A stretch of DNA of 64,000 nucleotides from Poriferisodalis sp965237655 (GTDB lineage Bacteria; Actinomycetota; Acidimicrobiia; Acidimicrobiales; Poriferisodalaceae): positions 806,001-870,000 of the forward strand of contig NZ_CBDEGB010000001.1 of NCBI RefSeq assembly GCF_965237655.1, read 5' to 3'. The translations under genes and the position numbers were made by a program. Below the pieces are notes generated by a model that made no database searches, was not told the origin of the DNA, and was given only the letters and a program-made list of their open reading frames with translations. This document shows, one piece after another, positions 16,874 through 26,875 of this stretch; positions within the stretch are counted from its first letter, which is position 1; each line of letters opens with the position of its first letter.

Positions 16874-17199
16874 TGAAGCTGACCTACGCAGTGGTCATTG
16901 AGCAGATCTCGAACAACTGCGGTGCCTACGCGCCAGACGTTCCGGGATGCATCAGCACCGCCGAGACCCCCGATGAGATGCTCGCGAACATCCGCGAGGC
17001 GCTCGCGTTCCACCTCGATGGCTTGGCCCGCAGCGGCGACCCTGTGCCGGTGCCTGCGATGTCCGTCGACGATGCCATCGCGTACCACGTCCAGGCCCTC
17101 GCCGATTCGGACGCGGAGTTGCTGGCTGACTACGGCGACGCCGCGGCGACGCTCTCGACTCGGTTCGAAACGGTCGAAGTCGAGATCTCAACCCCTTAA
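16873..17199 (+). CDS. hicB: HicB antitoxin
   Basis: 108 residues from ATG 16873, which overlaps the hicA stop by one base. LTYAVVIEQISNNCGAYAPD, then VPGCISTAETPDEMLANIREAL is the classic partial RNase-H fold of HicB that binds HicA and blocks its active site. The C-terminal 50 residues (VDDAIAYHVQALADSDAELL) are acidic and lack an evident helix-turn-helix. The order hicA-hicB and the coupled start are standard for this type II toxin-antitoxin family. Confidence 0.85.
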   Translation: MKLTYAVVIEQISNNCGAYAPDVPGCISTAETPDEMLANIREALAFHLDGLARSGDPVPVPAMSVDDAIAYHVQALADSDAELLADYGDAAATLSTRFETVEVEISTP

Positions 17200-17242
17200 G
17201 CGACTCTCGCTGGCTGACGCCAATCTGGCCCCTCGCCGATCT

Positions 17243-17680
17243 CTACGCTGCCAGCAGACGCTTGCGCTGGGCGTGGCACACACAGGCGAGCTTCTGGGGC
17301 GGGCGAAAGTCGTGAGCCTGCCGAAGCGTGTGTAGGGGTATCGGGGTGGCCAGCGGCTCGGGGCACTCCAGCAACAGCGCCACGCCGCAATCGCGGCCTT
17401 CGAGGTAAGCGTCGAATTCAGTCTTGGACAGGGCGGTGTCGACGCCGTGCAAATGCCACAGCTCGTCGGTTGAGTACCGGGCAACACTTCGGACCACACA
17501 TGTGCCGACGAGCGCTCGCGCACTGCCCGATGCGTACAGCAGCGCGAGCGTCGGGATGGTGATGCGCGGCATGACTCGTCGCACTTCGACCGTCTTGGTG
17601 CCGGCCAAGATCGCCTGGGCGAACCTCGGCTTCAGCGAGAGCACCAGCGCCCGTGCAGGATCGAGCAAGAGTTCAGTCAT
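17243..17680 (-). CDS. ASCH-domain (PUA-like) protein
   Basis: 145 residues from ATG 17680. ALVLSLKPRFAQAILAGTKTVEVRR is, in two parts, the ASCH signature: LSLKPRFAQAI followed by GTKTVEVRR. A strand-rich core follows with LVGTCVVRSVARYS. ASCH domains share the PUA-like fold and bind or process RNA or modified nucleotides; some are RNases. The gene is convergent with hicAB. A 54-base fragment of a second copy lies at 16493-16546. Confidence 0.75.
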   Translation of the reverse strand: MTELLLDPARALVLSLKPRFAQAILAGTKTVEVRRVMPRITIPTLALLYASGSARALVGTCVVRSVARYSTDELWHLHGVDTALSKTEFDAYLEGRDCGVALLLECPEPLATPIPLHTLRQAHDFRPPQKLACVCHAQRKRLLAA

Positions 17681-18159
17681 GGGCGGCGGGTCATGTTGCA
17701 GGTGTTCTCCCGTGTGACTGGGGTCCCTGACTTCGTTCCAGCTTGACCGACAATCGGATCACCGTCACCGGCGTTGAGGTTAGACGCCGCCGTCTTTGGG
17801 CACGAAATCTCAGTCCAGTGAGGCCGGATGCGCATGGTCCGATTGGGAATTCGTGGTGATGGGAGCTAGCAAGCAATTGCGTCGAATACGGGCTAAATCA
17901 TCGAGAGAAACACTCAATGAGGACTTGTTCTCGTGCCTGTACACGGGCAAAATCGCGGCGAGGATAATTGCCGTTATCCATGACCTTGAGTCCCCTTGGT
18001 AGGCCGATTCCGCAACGAAGCAACGCTAGCGCGAGCCTTCCGAGCCAGAGTCCCAATCCCGACGAGCGGAAGACCTAGTCACGGTTCGCTGCGTCCGGTT
18101 GACGAGCCGTAGGTGCTGCGCGCGGAGCCGTTCTGCGTGGATCAGGTTGCCTGAGGCGG
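17681..18159. other. Gap without a recognisable gene
   Basis: 479 bases before the integrase gene. A 68-codon plus-strand frame (17796-18002) has no family resemblance and lacks a clear ribosome site. No tRNA, which an integrase often flanks, was found here. Confidence 0.4.
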
Positions 18160-19458
18160 TTAGCGGGGGTCCCGCGGGTAGTCATAGAACTGCGCGACAG
18201 CGCCTCGGTCGGCGGTCTCATTGCGGGTGTAGTGCGCGGGCATCGTCGGGGAACGCCATCGTCCCGCGGTCATCAGACTGGGCAGTTCGACGCCTATTCG
18301 TGCAAGGTCCTGAGCCATGCCGACACGTGGCGAGTGTCCGCTGAAACCGTCGCCCAGGCCGGCCCCCAAGGCTGCCTTCTTGATCCGAAGCGAGATCTGA
18401 TTCGGGCTGAGTTCGAACACCCGGAGTCCCGCTGGGGCGCCGTTACGAATCGACGCAAGGGCCGCCATGGTCTGCGTCGACACGAACACCACAGCACCTT
18501 CGCCGTCGGGGTCGGTCTTCGAGCGTCGAATTAGCAGTCGCCCGCTGCCATCAGGCACCGTCTCGATGTCGCTCCAGGTCAGCGCGGCGCACTCAGAGAC
18601 CCTGAGCATCGCGTCGCGCATGAGCCTCACGAGAGCGATGTCGACACTTCCTCTCCTCGCGGCAGCCTGTGCGCTCTCTCGTCTGCCGTTCTTTCCGAGA
18701 CGCGGCCGGCAGGCGGTGGCTGCGATTGCATCGAGTGCATCCGCCGTGAGGCCCTTCGCCTGCTTCTGAGCCTTGCCGGCTACTCGAGTCGCTCCCCTGA
18801 GGGTTCTCTTGACGTCCGGATGACTGCACGGGTTCGCGAGGCCGCAGTTGTTGTGGACGTAAGCGATCGCAGCAGCGGCCACGCGCAGCGTGGCCGGCTT
18901 GTGCCCGCGCTGCTCAAAGCGTTCGGCCAAGTACGCAGCAACATGCTCGGGCTTGGCAGGAATTGCTGGGACTCTCCGAGCAGTGGCCCAGGTGACGAAG
19001 CTGCGCCATTGACTTCTGTAGCTACGGATCGTGTTGTGCGTGATCTCGTGGCAAAACAGTCCACTCAGATTCTCCGCATCGGATTCTGTGAGGAGAACAA
19101 CATCGGAGGTTGCCTTGTATCCGGGGCGTCTATCGGACGAGTTTCGAATCAATTGCTCGCTGGTCACAACCACACTGCCGCGGACGACTTCTTGCCAGCA
19201 ACTGCCGCGCCGGGGAGCAGCCTGCCCCGTCGGATCCTCGAATGTCGATAGACGGAGCGCTTCCGATTCTTCGCAAGAGCCGTTGGCTTTGTTGATCCGA
19301 GTGGCTTCGACTGGCGGCACTGACCGGTCCACACACGCAAGCTCCGAATCGGACGCTCGCCCACGGGGTCTTGTCATGGAACGATCCCGCAAGCGCTCGA
19401 TCTTCGCGAATGCCACTGACGGTATGCAATATCCCGACAATTGCATGTAGTCATACAA
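18160..19458 (-). CDS. Tyrosine recombinase (phage-type integrase)
   Basis: Up to 432 residues; the start is uncertain. ATG 19377 or GTG codons near 19164-19173 would give more typical lengths, and the first 95 residues look non-conserved. The SAM-like N-terminal arm-binding domain begins near NTIRSYRSQWRSFVTWA. The catalytic domain shows Arg in MLRVSECAALTW, Lys in RRSKTD, His-x-x-Arg in GHSPRVGMAQDL, and the nucleophile Tyr in MPAHYTRNE. All active-site residues are therefore visible. It probably mobilised at least part of this island, but no attachment repeat could be identified by eye. Confidence 0.85.
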   Translation of the reverse strand: MYDYMQLSGYCIPSVAFAKIERLRDRSMTRPRGRASDSELACVDRSVPPVEATRINKANGSCEESEALRLSTFEDPTGQAAPRRGSCWQEVVRGSVVVTSEQLIRNSSDRRPGYKATSDVVLLTESDAENLSGLFCHEITHNTIRSYRSQWRSFVTWATARRVPAIPAKPEHVAAYLAERFEQRGHKPATLRVAAAAIAYVHNNCGLANPCSHPDVKRTLRGATRVAGKAQKQAKGLTADALDAIAATACRPRLGKNGRRESAQAAARRGSVDIALVRLMRDAMLRVSECAALTWSDIETVPDGSGRLLIRRSKTDPDGEGAVVFVSTQTMAALASIRNGAPAGLRVFELSPNQISLRIKKAALGAGLGDGFSGHSPRVGMAQDLARIGVELPSLMTAGRWRSPTMPAHYTRNETADRGAVAQFYDYPRDPR

Positions 19459-19648
19459 GGTCAGAACTTATGGGATAACGGCAATTTCACACTGCAGCCG
19501 GCTGCGGCGCCGAACTGCAGTTGACCGGAATGCCTGGCGATCTGGCAGAAGCGGCCACAGGGGTCGAGTTCGATCCGTCAGCCGACCCGGTGCTGTGCTC
19601 GCCACTTGAGGAACGCCGACAGCACTGCTTGGTCAAGCGGGGCAGGCG

Positions 19649-22600
19649 GTGATCGAGCAGGAGCTGCGGCAGCTGTTGCAGCAGGGTGACTTCGGGTCGC
19701 TGTTTCGCAGGATGGGCTGGGACGATCCTGGGGCCATCGGGACCGTGCAGGTGGAGGAGAGCGACCTCGAGCCGACGGCGGTTGCCGACAAGCGGGGCGT
19801 GACAGCGTGGCTAGTGGCGTGTCCCGCTGGTGTGCCGCAGCGTTCGGAGCAGCATCGGGTCGTGCGGCGGCTCAAGCGGTTCAGCCGTGACCAGCTCGTG
19901 GTATTCGTATCGCCAGCCCAGCACCTGTGGCTGTGGCCGGAGCAGCGGTCCAGCGGAGTCGGGCACCGCCTCGTGGATCATGAGTACCCCTCGGTGGCGC
20001 CAACCGACGCGTTGTTGCAGCGGCTCGTTCAAGCAAGTTTCACCCTTGATGAAGAGGACGGGCTCACCGCGACGTCGGTGCTCGCCCGGATTCGACGCTC
20101 GTTCAACGCCGACAAGGTCACCAAGTCGTTCTACCGGGAGTTCCAGAAGCATCACAAGGAATTCGTTTCCGAGGTCGAGGGCATATCGACGGTCGCGAAC
20201 CGACGCTGGTACGTGTCAGTGCTCCTGAACAGGTTGATGTTCATCTACTTCATCCAGCAGAAGCGGTTTCTGGACGGGGATCAGAACTACCTTCGGAATC
20301 GGCTGTGGTCCGTTCGCGAGCAGTTCGGCGAGGACCGCTTCTACGCCTTCTACCGCGAGTTCTTGTTGCCGTTGTTCCACGAAGGACTCGGCAGTCCGAG
20401 CACTGACTACTCCGGGATCGAGGCCGGAAACCTGATCGGCGATGTCCCGTATGTGAACGGCGGGATCTTCGAGCCCCACAGGCTGGAGAAGACGCATCTG
20501 ATCGAGGTGCCGGACAAAGCGTTTGAGTCGCTGTTCGAGTTCTTTGAGGTTTGGCGTTGGCACCTGGATGAGCGGCCGATGGGCGAATCGAATGAGATCA
20601 ACCCCGACATCCTCGGGTTCATCTTCGAGCAGTACATCAACTTCAACGAAGCCGGCCAGAAGGAGAACGGCGCCTACTACACCAAGCCCGACGTGACTGG
20701 CTACATGGCTTCCTCGACGATCCTGCCTGCGCTCGCGGACCGGTTTGCCGGTGCCGGTTTGGAGGAACCGTCCGTCCTTCTGAGCGGTTCCGACGACTCC
20801 TACATTCACGACAGCGTCCTGCACGGGGTGGACGATCCGCTACCGGAGGATTGGGACAACGGCGACGAGGAGCCATCCGACAGTTTGTCCCTTCCTGGGG
20901 AACGTTGGTGCGACATCGTGCACCGCCGCGAACGCTGCGCGCGACTTCGAGAGATTCTCTCGGATCAGGGTCGCTCGTGGAGCATTGACGATGCCGTAAC
21001 AGAGAATCTGGATCTTCGGGAGCTGATGGTGGACTATCTGAGCCTGCTCGCCAGTGCCGACGAATGCGACCAAGCGTTCGAGGTGCTCCAGTCGCTGACG
21101 GTGTGTGATCCCACGGTTGGCTCGGGAGCGTTCTTGTTCGCTGCTCTTGAGGTACTTGACCCCCTATACGAGACAGTTCTCGGACGCGCGGCCGAATTAC
21201 ACGGCAAAGACGATGCCGACGCAATGGCTGAGTGTCTAGCCGAAGCGCGTCGACACCACAGCGAGCGCTACTGGATGCTCAAGACCCTGTGCCTCAACAA
21301 CCTGTACGGCGTCGACCTGATGGATGAGGCACCCGAGATCGCGAAGCTCAGGCTCTTCTTGAAGCTCGCAGCGCAGATTGACGACAAGAGCCACATCGAA
21401 CCCTTGCCTGATCTTGACTTCAACATCAAAGTCGGAAACTTGCTCGTGGGGATTAAGGACCAACGAGATGCTGAGTTAAGGCTGAACGCGGGTCAGTTGG
21501 ATCTCGGAGGTAAGATCGCCGAGATTAGGTTGCTGACTGAAAGCGTCGCAAATGCATTCGAATCTTTCACAATCGCCCAGTCGACGGATACCGGCACATC
21601 TGAACACGCTTCGGCGAAGCAATTCCTAAACGCTCAACTTGAAGCGGCGCGTAAGTTGGCAGATGTCTTACTTCACAGTAAGCGATCTGACGCAACTAGC
21701 GTCAACTTTGACGATTGGAAACAGTCCCATCAACCGTTTCACTGGTTCGTCGAATTTCCAAGCGCTTGGAGAAGCGGGGGGTTCGACGTCGTAGTCGGAA
21801 ATCCACCATATGTTGCAGTTGCGAAGATCACGAACTATGCGTGGGTGGGTTACAGATCTCAGCCTTGTCGCAATCTCTACGCACCGTCCCTTGAGCGTGC
21901 TTCGACGCTCGTCAAAGATGCTGGTCGCATGTCGATGGTGGTAATGCACTCACTCAGTTACAACAAGGATTTTGGTCCACTCCGAGAGTTCCTTTCTGAG
22001 CACTTTTCGACTACGTGGGTATCTTCATACTCACGCATGCCGGATGGTCTCTTTAGCGGATCAGCGAGAGTGCGCAATAGCATTCTTATTGGTACTCGAA
22101 CCATTCCGCGTGGGTTATTCACTTCGTCATGTCGTCGTTGGCTGACTGAACGTCGGCCTCACCTATTTTCTACTACCGAGTATGTCAAGCCGCCTGACAC
22201 CATGAGGATTCTAAGAGGACGGAGTGTCTGGCCGTTCGTAGACTCAAACGCGGTTGCTATCGCATTCGGCAAGCTAATGTCGACCAATGACCCATTGTCG
22301 GCATCAATTGTAGCTGCTTCGGATCATCGGTTGGTCTACAAGAAGACGGCCCAGTACATGATGGGTGTATCTGATAAGCCTTTTCCAACAAGCGGAGCCG
22401 ATGAGCACCAAAATTCAGGCCAGTTCTCCTTTGAGAGCCCGAGTCAACGAGATGCGGCCCTACTGATATTGGCGGGCCGTTGGGGTTACTTGTGGTGGCT
22501 AATTTACTCAGATGAGTTCAACGTCACTGATGGGGTGCTCGCGGCATTCCCTGGTGGATTGAACCGGTTGTTGGCGAAAGGTAGTACTGACCACGCGGGC

Positions 22601-22834
22601 TTTACCGCTGCGCAGAGGATCTATGATTTTGCATCGGCGCTCAAGAGCGAGATGCCAAGACACACAGCGTGGAAACTAAACGCTGGGGTGCGGGTAGGTC
22701 GCTACAACATGTTGGAATGTCGTGCAATTACCGATGAGGCTGATTTGTTTCTGGCCCAAGCTTGGGGGATCGAGGATACATTTGGCGAGGCTGGCAATCT
22801 GCGCGATCGAACAATCTTCGGCAACAAGGCATAG
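19649..22834 (+). CDS. Eco57I-type adenine DNA methylase of a two-gene restriction system
   Basis: 1061 residues from GTG 19649. Motif I, DPTVGSGAFL, lies near residue 488; the catalytic NPPY (VGNPPYVAV) near 717 marks an N6-adenine methyltransferase of the Eco57I/PglX kind. The N-terminal 400 residues include the helical region FYREFQKHHKEFV and NGAYYTKPDVTGYM, typical of such enzymes. The C-terminal 350 residues should recognise the DNA target. Codon use changes there: from about 21.45 kb the coding sequence is visibly richer in A and T than the first half, suggesting exchange of the specificity region. The helicase/nuclease gene starts six bases after the stop. Confidence 0.85.
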   Translation: MIEQELRQLLQQGDFGSLFRRMGWDDPGAIGTVQVEESDLEPTAVADKRGVTAWLVACPAGVPQRSEQHRVVRRLKRFSRDQLVVFVSPAQHLWLWPEQRSSGVGHRLVDHEYPSVAPTDALLQRLVQASFTLDEEDGLTATSVLARIRRSFNADKVTKSFYREFQKHHKEFVSEVEGISTVANRRWYVSVLLNRLMFIYFIQQKRFLDGDQNYLRNRLWSVREQFGEDRFYAFYREFLLPLFHEGLGSPSTDYSGIEAGNLIGDVPYVNGGIFEPHRLEKTHLIEVPDKAFESLFEFFEVWRWHLDERPMGESNEINPDILGFIFEQYINFNEAGQKENGAYYTKPDVTGYMASSTILPALADRFAGAGLEEPSVLLSGSDDSYIHDSVLHGVDDPLPEDWDNGDEEPSDSLSLPGERWCDIVHRRERCARLREILSDQGRSWSIDDAVTENLDLRELMVDYLSLLASADECDQAFEVLQSLTVCDPTVGSGAFLFAALEVLDPLYETVLGRAAELHGKDDADAMAECLAEARRHHSERYWMLKTLCLNNLYGVDLMDEAPEIAKLRLFLKLAAQIDDKSHIEPLPDLDFNIKVGNLLVGIKDQRDAELRLNAGQLDLGGKIAEIRLLTESVANAFESFTIAQSTDTGTSEHASAKQFLNAQLEAARKLADVLLHSKRSDATSVNFDDWKQSHQPFHWFVEFPSAWRSGGFDVVVGNPPYVAVAKITNYAWVGYRSQPCRNLYAPSLERASTLVKDAGRMSMVVMHSLSYNKDFGPLREFLSEHFSTTWVSSYSRMPDGLFSGSARVRNSILIGTRTIPRGLFTSSCRRWLTERRPHLFSTTEYVKPPDTMRILRGRSVWPFVDSNAVAIAFGKLMSTNDPLSASIVAASDHRLVYKKTAQYMMGVSDKPFPTSGADEHQNSGQFSFESPSQRDAALLILAGRWGYLWWLIYSDEFNVTDGVLAAFPGGLNRLLAKGSTDHAGFTAAQRIYDFASALKSEMPRHTAWKLNAGVRVGRYNMLECRAITDEADLFLAQAWGIEDTFGEAGNLRDRTIFGNKA

Positions 22835-22839
22835 TCCGC

Positions 22840-25800
22840 GTGCCCAAGATCCTCGACAACATTGCTCTTGAGACGCAACAAGAACTTCTTGACTCGTTGT
22901 CTTCTTCGTACCAGTTGGACGCAGCGATCGGCTATTTCAATCTCCGTGGCTGGGGGCTATTGGCCGAGGCGGTAGATGCGCTGCCGGCGCGGGCCGATGG
23001 GCCGAGGGCGCGGATTCTTGTTGGCATGCACGAAGCCCCGGCCGATGAAATGGCTCGATTGGCACGTCTTGAGCAAGCGACACCGATGGACAATGCGGGC
23101 GCTGCTCGTTTGAAGAACGAGACGGTCGGGGAGTATCGGGAGCAGTTGCAGGTCGGTTTGCCGACGTATGGCGATGAGGCAGCGCTGCGGACTCTGCTGC
23201 GTCAGATCGAGTCGGGGACCGTCGAGGTCCGGGTACACATGGCCCATCGGCTGCACGCCAAGCTGTATCTCTGCCATCGCGGCGATACTGCAGCGCCTCG
23301 CGTGGCGTATGTCGGGTCGTCGAACTTGACGAGCTCGGGGCTGCGAGAGCAGGGCGAGCTGAATGTGGACGTGGTGGACGGCGACGCCACCGAGAAGCTC
23401 GCTGGTTGGTTCGAGGACCGCTGGAACGACCCGCTCAGCGCTGACGCTGCACCCCAGCTAGCGGAGATTCTCAAGGGGTCGTGGGCTTCGGAGGAGCCAC
23501 TCGATCCGTACTTGGTTTATCTGAAGATGGCCTACCACCTCTCGCAGGAGGCACGCGAAGGGCTTGTCGAGTACGGCTTGCCGGCGTCGATGCAGAACGA
23601 GCTTCTGGACTTCCAGGCGGCCGCGGTGAAGATCGCCGCCCGGATCGTGATGCAGAAGGGCGGGGCGATGATCGGCGATGTGGTCGGGCTGGGCAAGACG
23701 CTTGTCGGCACCGCGATCGCCCGGCTGCTCCAAGAAGAGCAGGGTTTCGAAACGCTGGTGGTCTGCCCCAAGAATCTGACCGAGATGTGGGAGTCGTACC
23801 TGCACCGCTATGAGGTGCGCGGCAAGGTGGAGTCATTGTCGATGGTTCACAAGAACCTGCCCGACGCCCGGCGCTACCGGCTGGTCATCATTGACGAGGC
23901 GCACAACCTCAGAAGCGACAAGCGCCGGGACCATCGGGTCATCAAGGACTACATCACCGATAACGACTCGCGGACGCTGCTGCTGACCGCGACCCCCTAC
24001 AACAAGCAGCTCGGCGATCTGGCGTCGCAGCTGTCGCTGTTCATTCGTCCCGACGCCGATCTGGGTGTCCGACCCGAGCGGGCGATTGCTGAGATCGGCG
24101 AGGGCGACTTCTCGTATCTGTGCGACGGTCAGACCTCCTCTCTGGCGGCGTTCAGACGGTCCGAGCATCTGGAGGATTGGCAAGCACTCATGTCCCAGTA
24201 CATGGTGCGTCGCACGCGCCGCTTCGTGGAAGACAACTACGCCCTCACCGATGAGCAAGGCCGGCGCTATCTGGAGTTCGGCACGGGCAAGCGGTTCCAT
24301 TTCCCTGAGCGGACGCCCCAGCCGGTCGACTGGTATCTCACCGAGGACGACCCGGCACATGAAATGACCTCGGATCGCACCCTCGACGCGATCCGCGACC
24401 TGCGGCTGCCTCGCTACCAGCTCGGCTACTTCATCGACGAGGATTTCGTGCCCGGCGATGGGGACGAGCGACACCTAGTGGAGGACCTCGAGAACTCGGT
24501 GCAAGGCAACCTGGCGGGCTTCACCAGGATCACGATGTTCAAGCGGCTGTCGTCGTCGGGGCCAGCGTTTGTGGCGACCCTTCGGCGTCATCGACTTCGG
24601 AACCTGGTGGCGGCCTATGCGCTGGCGAACGGCTTGGACATGCCGATCGGCTCCGTTGACAACGTATTGTGGGCAGCCGAGACCGACCAAGAACTCGAAG
24701 ACAGCGGCGAAGACGACGACAGCGACGGTGCTGCGCTGTTCGAAGCGGACGGCGACGTTGCAGCGAGCGCATACGACAAGCTGCGCGCCAAGAGCCCCAA
24801 ATCGATCCGTTGGGCGCCGCCGCACATGTTCAGCTCCGATCTCGCCGACGAGCTGCGCGACGACGCGGGCATCATCAGTGAGCTGCTGGGCCGCTTCGGA
24901 GACTGGGACGCGGACCGCGACGGCAAGATCGCAGTACTGATGGACGTGCTCACGGTCCAGCATCCCCACGCCAAGGTGCTGATCTTCACCGAGGCTGCGG
25001 ACACCGCTCGCTATGTGTCGGCAGAGCTAGTACGGCGCGGCGTCAGCGACGCAGGGCTCGTCACAGGCGATACCGAGAACCCCACCGCAGTGGCACAGCG
25101 ATTCTCGCCGGTGTCGAACGGTTTCGGGGGAGACGGGAACCCGGTGCGGGACGAGCTGCGAGTGCTGGTGTCGACCGATGTGCTGTCGGAGGGCCAGAAC
25201 CTCCAGGACGCGCACATCGTGGTCAACTACGACCTGCCGTGGGCGATCGTCAAGCTGGTGCAACGCGCCGGACGAGTCGACCGCATCGGACAGCGCTCGG
25301 CCGAAGTGCTGGTGGTGTCGCTGATGCCTGACGCCTCGGTAGAGAAAGAGATCGAGCTGCGAGGGCGCGTGATGCGCCGCCTGGGGGAGAACGCGCAACT
25401 GCTCGGCTCTGATGAGGCTTTCTTCGGTCACCACTCCGAGCGGCAGGTGATCTCAGGAGTATTCGACGAGTCGTCAGGTTTCGGGCTAGGCACCGGCGTG
25501 GACGAAGTGGACCCCGTGTCTATGGCATACGAGATCTGGCGTCACGCAGCCGACGCCGACCCTGACACGGCGGAGAGAGTCGCGACGCTGCCCAGTGTGG
25601 TGTACGCGACCAAACGGCTCGCCGACAGCCCAGCCGATGCGGTGCCCGGCGTGGTGATTCACACGCGAACCCACGCCGGCGCCGACGCGTTCGCGTTCAT
25701 CGAACCCAGCGGAAGCGGACGGCGTGTCACCCCCCAAGAAGCGCTTCATCTCGCTGAATCCGAACCGTCCACGCCGTCGGCGCCACGCCTCAACGGCCAC

Positions 25801-26172
25801 CACGACCTCGTCGCAGCAGCGCTGAGCGGCGCGCTGCGCACTCCGACAGGCCGCACCAGCGGTGCCCTGCAAGGTGTGCGCGGAAAGGTATGGAACCGTT
25901 TCGACGGCCAACTCGACAACTTCACTGACACCCTGTGGGTCACCAAAGCCGACCTCGAAGCCGCGCTGGACGCGATCAACGCACGTCCCTTGTACGACTC
26001 AGCCATCCAGCGGCTCGCCCGCGCTTTACGCGAACGCAGCGACGACGACCTCGCCGTGCTCATCGTGGACCTCCACAACGACGACCGGCTCTGCGTGCCT
26101 CCCGTCCCGCAGGGCGCCCACGCCGAACCCAACATCGTCTGCAGCATGGGCCTCCGTTCCGTAGACGGGTGA
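22840..26172 (+). CDS. PLD-nuclease/SNF2-type helicase restriction subunit
   Basis: About 1110 residues from GTG 22840, six bases after the methylase stop; the frame is open further upstream inside the methylase gene. Residues about 130-165 hold a phospholipase-D-type nuclease motif (HRLHAKLYLC followed by GSSNLTSSGL). A superfamily 2 helicase follows: GDVVGLGKTLVG (motif I, near 278), IIDEAHNLR (motif II, near 350), LLLTATPYN (III), STDVLSEGQNLQ and QRAGRVDRIGQ (VI, near 808). The C-terminal 250 residues are unrecognised. Together with the methylase it forms a translocating restriction system that presumably attacks DNA lacking the host methyl mark. Confidence 0.85.
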   Translation: MPKILDNIALETQQELLDSLSSSYQLDAAIGYFNLRGWGLLAEAVDALPARADGPRARILVGMHEAPADEMARLARLEQATPMDNAGAARLKNETVGEYREQLQVGLPTYGDEAALRTLLRQIESGTVEVRVHMAHRLHAKLYLCHRGDTAAPRVAYVGSSNLTSSGLREQGELNVDVVDGDATEKLAGWFEDRWNDPLSADAAPQLAEILKGSWASEEPLDPYLVYLKMAYHLSQEAREGLVEYGLPASMQNELLDFQAAAVKIAARIVMQKGGAMIGDVVGLGKTLVGTAIARLLQEEQGFETLVVCPKNLTEMWESYLHRYEVRGKVESLSMVHKNLPDARRYRLVIIDEAHNLRSDKRRDHRVIKDYITDNDSRTLLLTATPYNKQLGDLASQLSLFIRPDADLGVRPERAIAEIGEGDFSYLCDGQTSSLAAFRRSEHLEDWQALMSQYMVRRTRRFVEDNYALTDEQGRRYLEFGTGKRFHFPERTPQPVDWYLTEDDPAHEMTSDRTLDAIRDLRLPRYQLGYFIDEDFVPGDGDERHLVEDLENSVQGNLAGFTRITMFKRLSSSGPAFVATLRRHRLRNLVAAYALANGLDMPIGSVDNVLWAAETDQELEDSGEDDDSDGAALFEADGDVAASAYDKLRAKSPKSIRWAPPHMFSSDLADELRDDAGIISELLGRFGDWDADRDGKIAVLMDVLTVQHPHAKVLIFTEAADTARYVSAELVRRGVSDAGLVTGDTENPTAVAQRFSPVSNGFGGDGNPVRDELRVLVSTDVLSEGQNLQDAHIVVNYDLPWAIVKLVQRAGRVDRIGQRSAEVLVVSLMPDASVEKEIELRGRVMRRLGENAQLLGSDEAFFGHHSERQVISGVFDESSGFGLGTGVDEVDPVSMAYEIWRHAADADPDTAERVATLPSVVYATKRLADSPADAVPGVVIHTRTHAGADAFAFIEPSGSGRRVTPQEALHLAESEPSTPSAPRLNGHHDLVAAALSGALRTPTGRTSGALQGVRGKVWNRFDGQLDNFTDTLWVTKADLEAALDAINARPLYDSAIQRLARALRERSDDDLAVLIVDLHNDDRLCVPPVPQGAHAEPNIVCSMGLRSVDG

Positions 26173-26418
26173 TGACCGACGGCAGCACAGTGGCTTGACC
26201 GCCCGGGCGCGACAAAGCGGCATCAAGCGGACAACCCGGGGCGTGCCTCCTTGAGAGTCATGCGTAACGTGGCCTGATGCTGCAAGCGTTCATCTCGTGT
26301 GGGCCAGCGACGGGAACCCAGTGAAACGCCCCTAGATCGCTCCAAAGGAGATCGAGGGCTAGTTGCTGGTGCGCATCGGGGAGAACTTATGTGTGGCGGG
26401 CTGCTGATCGTGCAACCG

Positions 26419-26832
26419 CTATTGGGTGCTGATGCGCCACCATTCCCGCGTCGGGCTCACGGCCAGTCCTTGATCTTTCAGCTTCGATAGGGACCGGTGG
26501 ATGCACGAACGCAGCGGGACTCGGTTGCTGACTGGGTACGGCCGCTGGTGCATCTCGGCGGGGTATCGCTGCGCCACCTCCTCATAGATGGTCCCGAGAT
26601 GCACAGCGTTGGCATGCTCGCCAAATATGCGCGCGATAAGGGTCATGAGTTCGTTGTTGGTCGGGAGTTTGGGTTGCTGCGTGATGTATCGGAGGCCAAC
26701 TGCGACGAAGCAGCCGAGCCAGTTGCGAGCGGTGGAGCATGGTGTCGCGGCCCTGTGCGGAGCGAGGGAGTTGAGCAGGACAACAGCGGCGGGAGGAGCG
26801 CAGTCCACTTTCCTCGGACCGCGTATCGTCAC
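26419..26832 (-). CDS. Small winged-helix-like protein
   Basis: Up to 137 residues; ATG 26646 gives a 75-residue product that covers the conserved-looking part: LGTIYEEVAQRYP, then RSCIHRSLSKLKDQGLAV and REWWRI. The helix-helix-helix-wing arrangement and basic recognition helix suggest a DNA-binding winged helix. The first 60 codons look unconstrained. It lies after the restriction genes on the opposite strand and 43 bases downstream of the membrane-protein gene. Function unknown. Confidence 0.5.
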   Translation of the reverse strand: MTIRGPRKVDCAPPAAVVLLNSLAPHRAATPCSTARNWLGCFVAVGLRYITQQPKLPTNNELMTLIARIFGEHANAVHLGTIYEEVAQRYPAEMHQRPYPVSNRVPLRSCIHRSLSKLKDQGLAVSPTREWWRISTQ

Positions 26833-26875
26833 GCGCGACGAACGCAGCAGGCTCCGTGAGATTGAGCGCGCCGGA

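Noticed and set aside
17681..18159. tRNA or attachment site beside the integrase
   Set aside because: No cloverleaf, T-loop sequence or flanking direct repeat could be found.
20216..20824. 202-codon minus-strand frame inside the methylase
   Set aside because: Shadow of a well-supported gene; no family resemblance.
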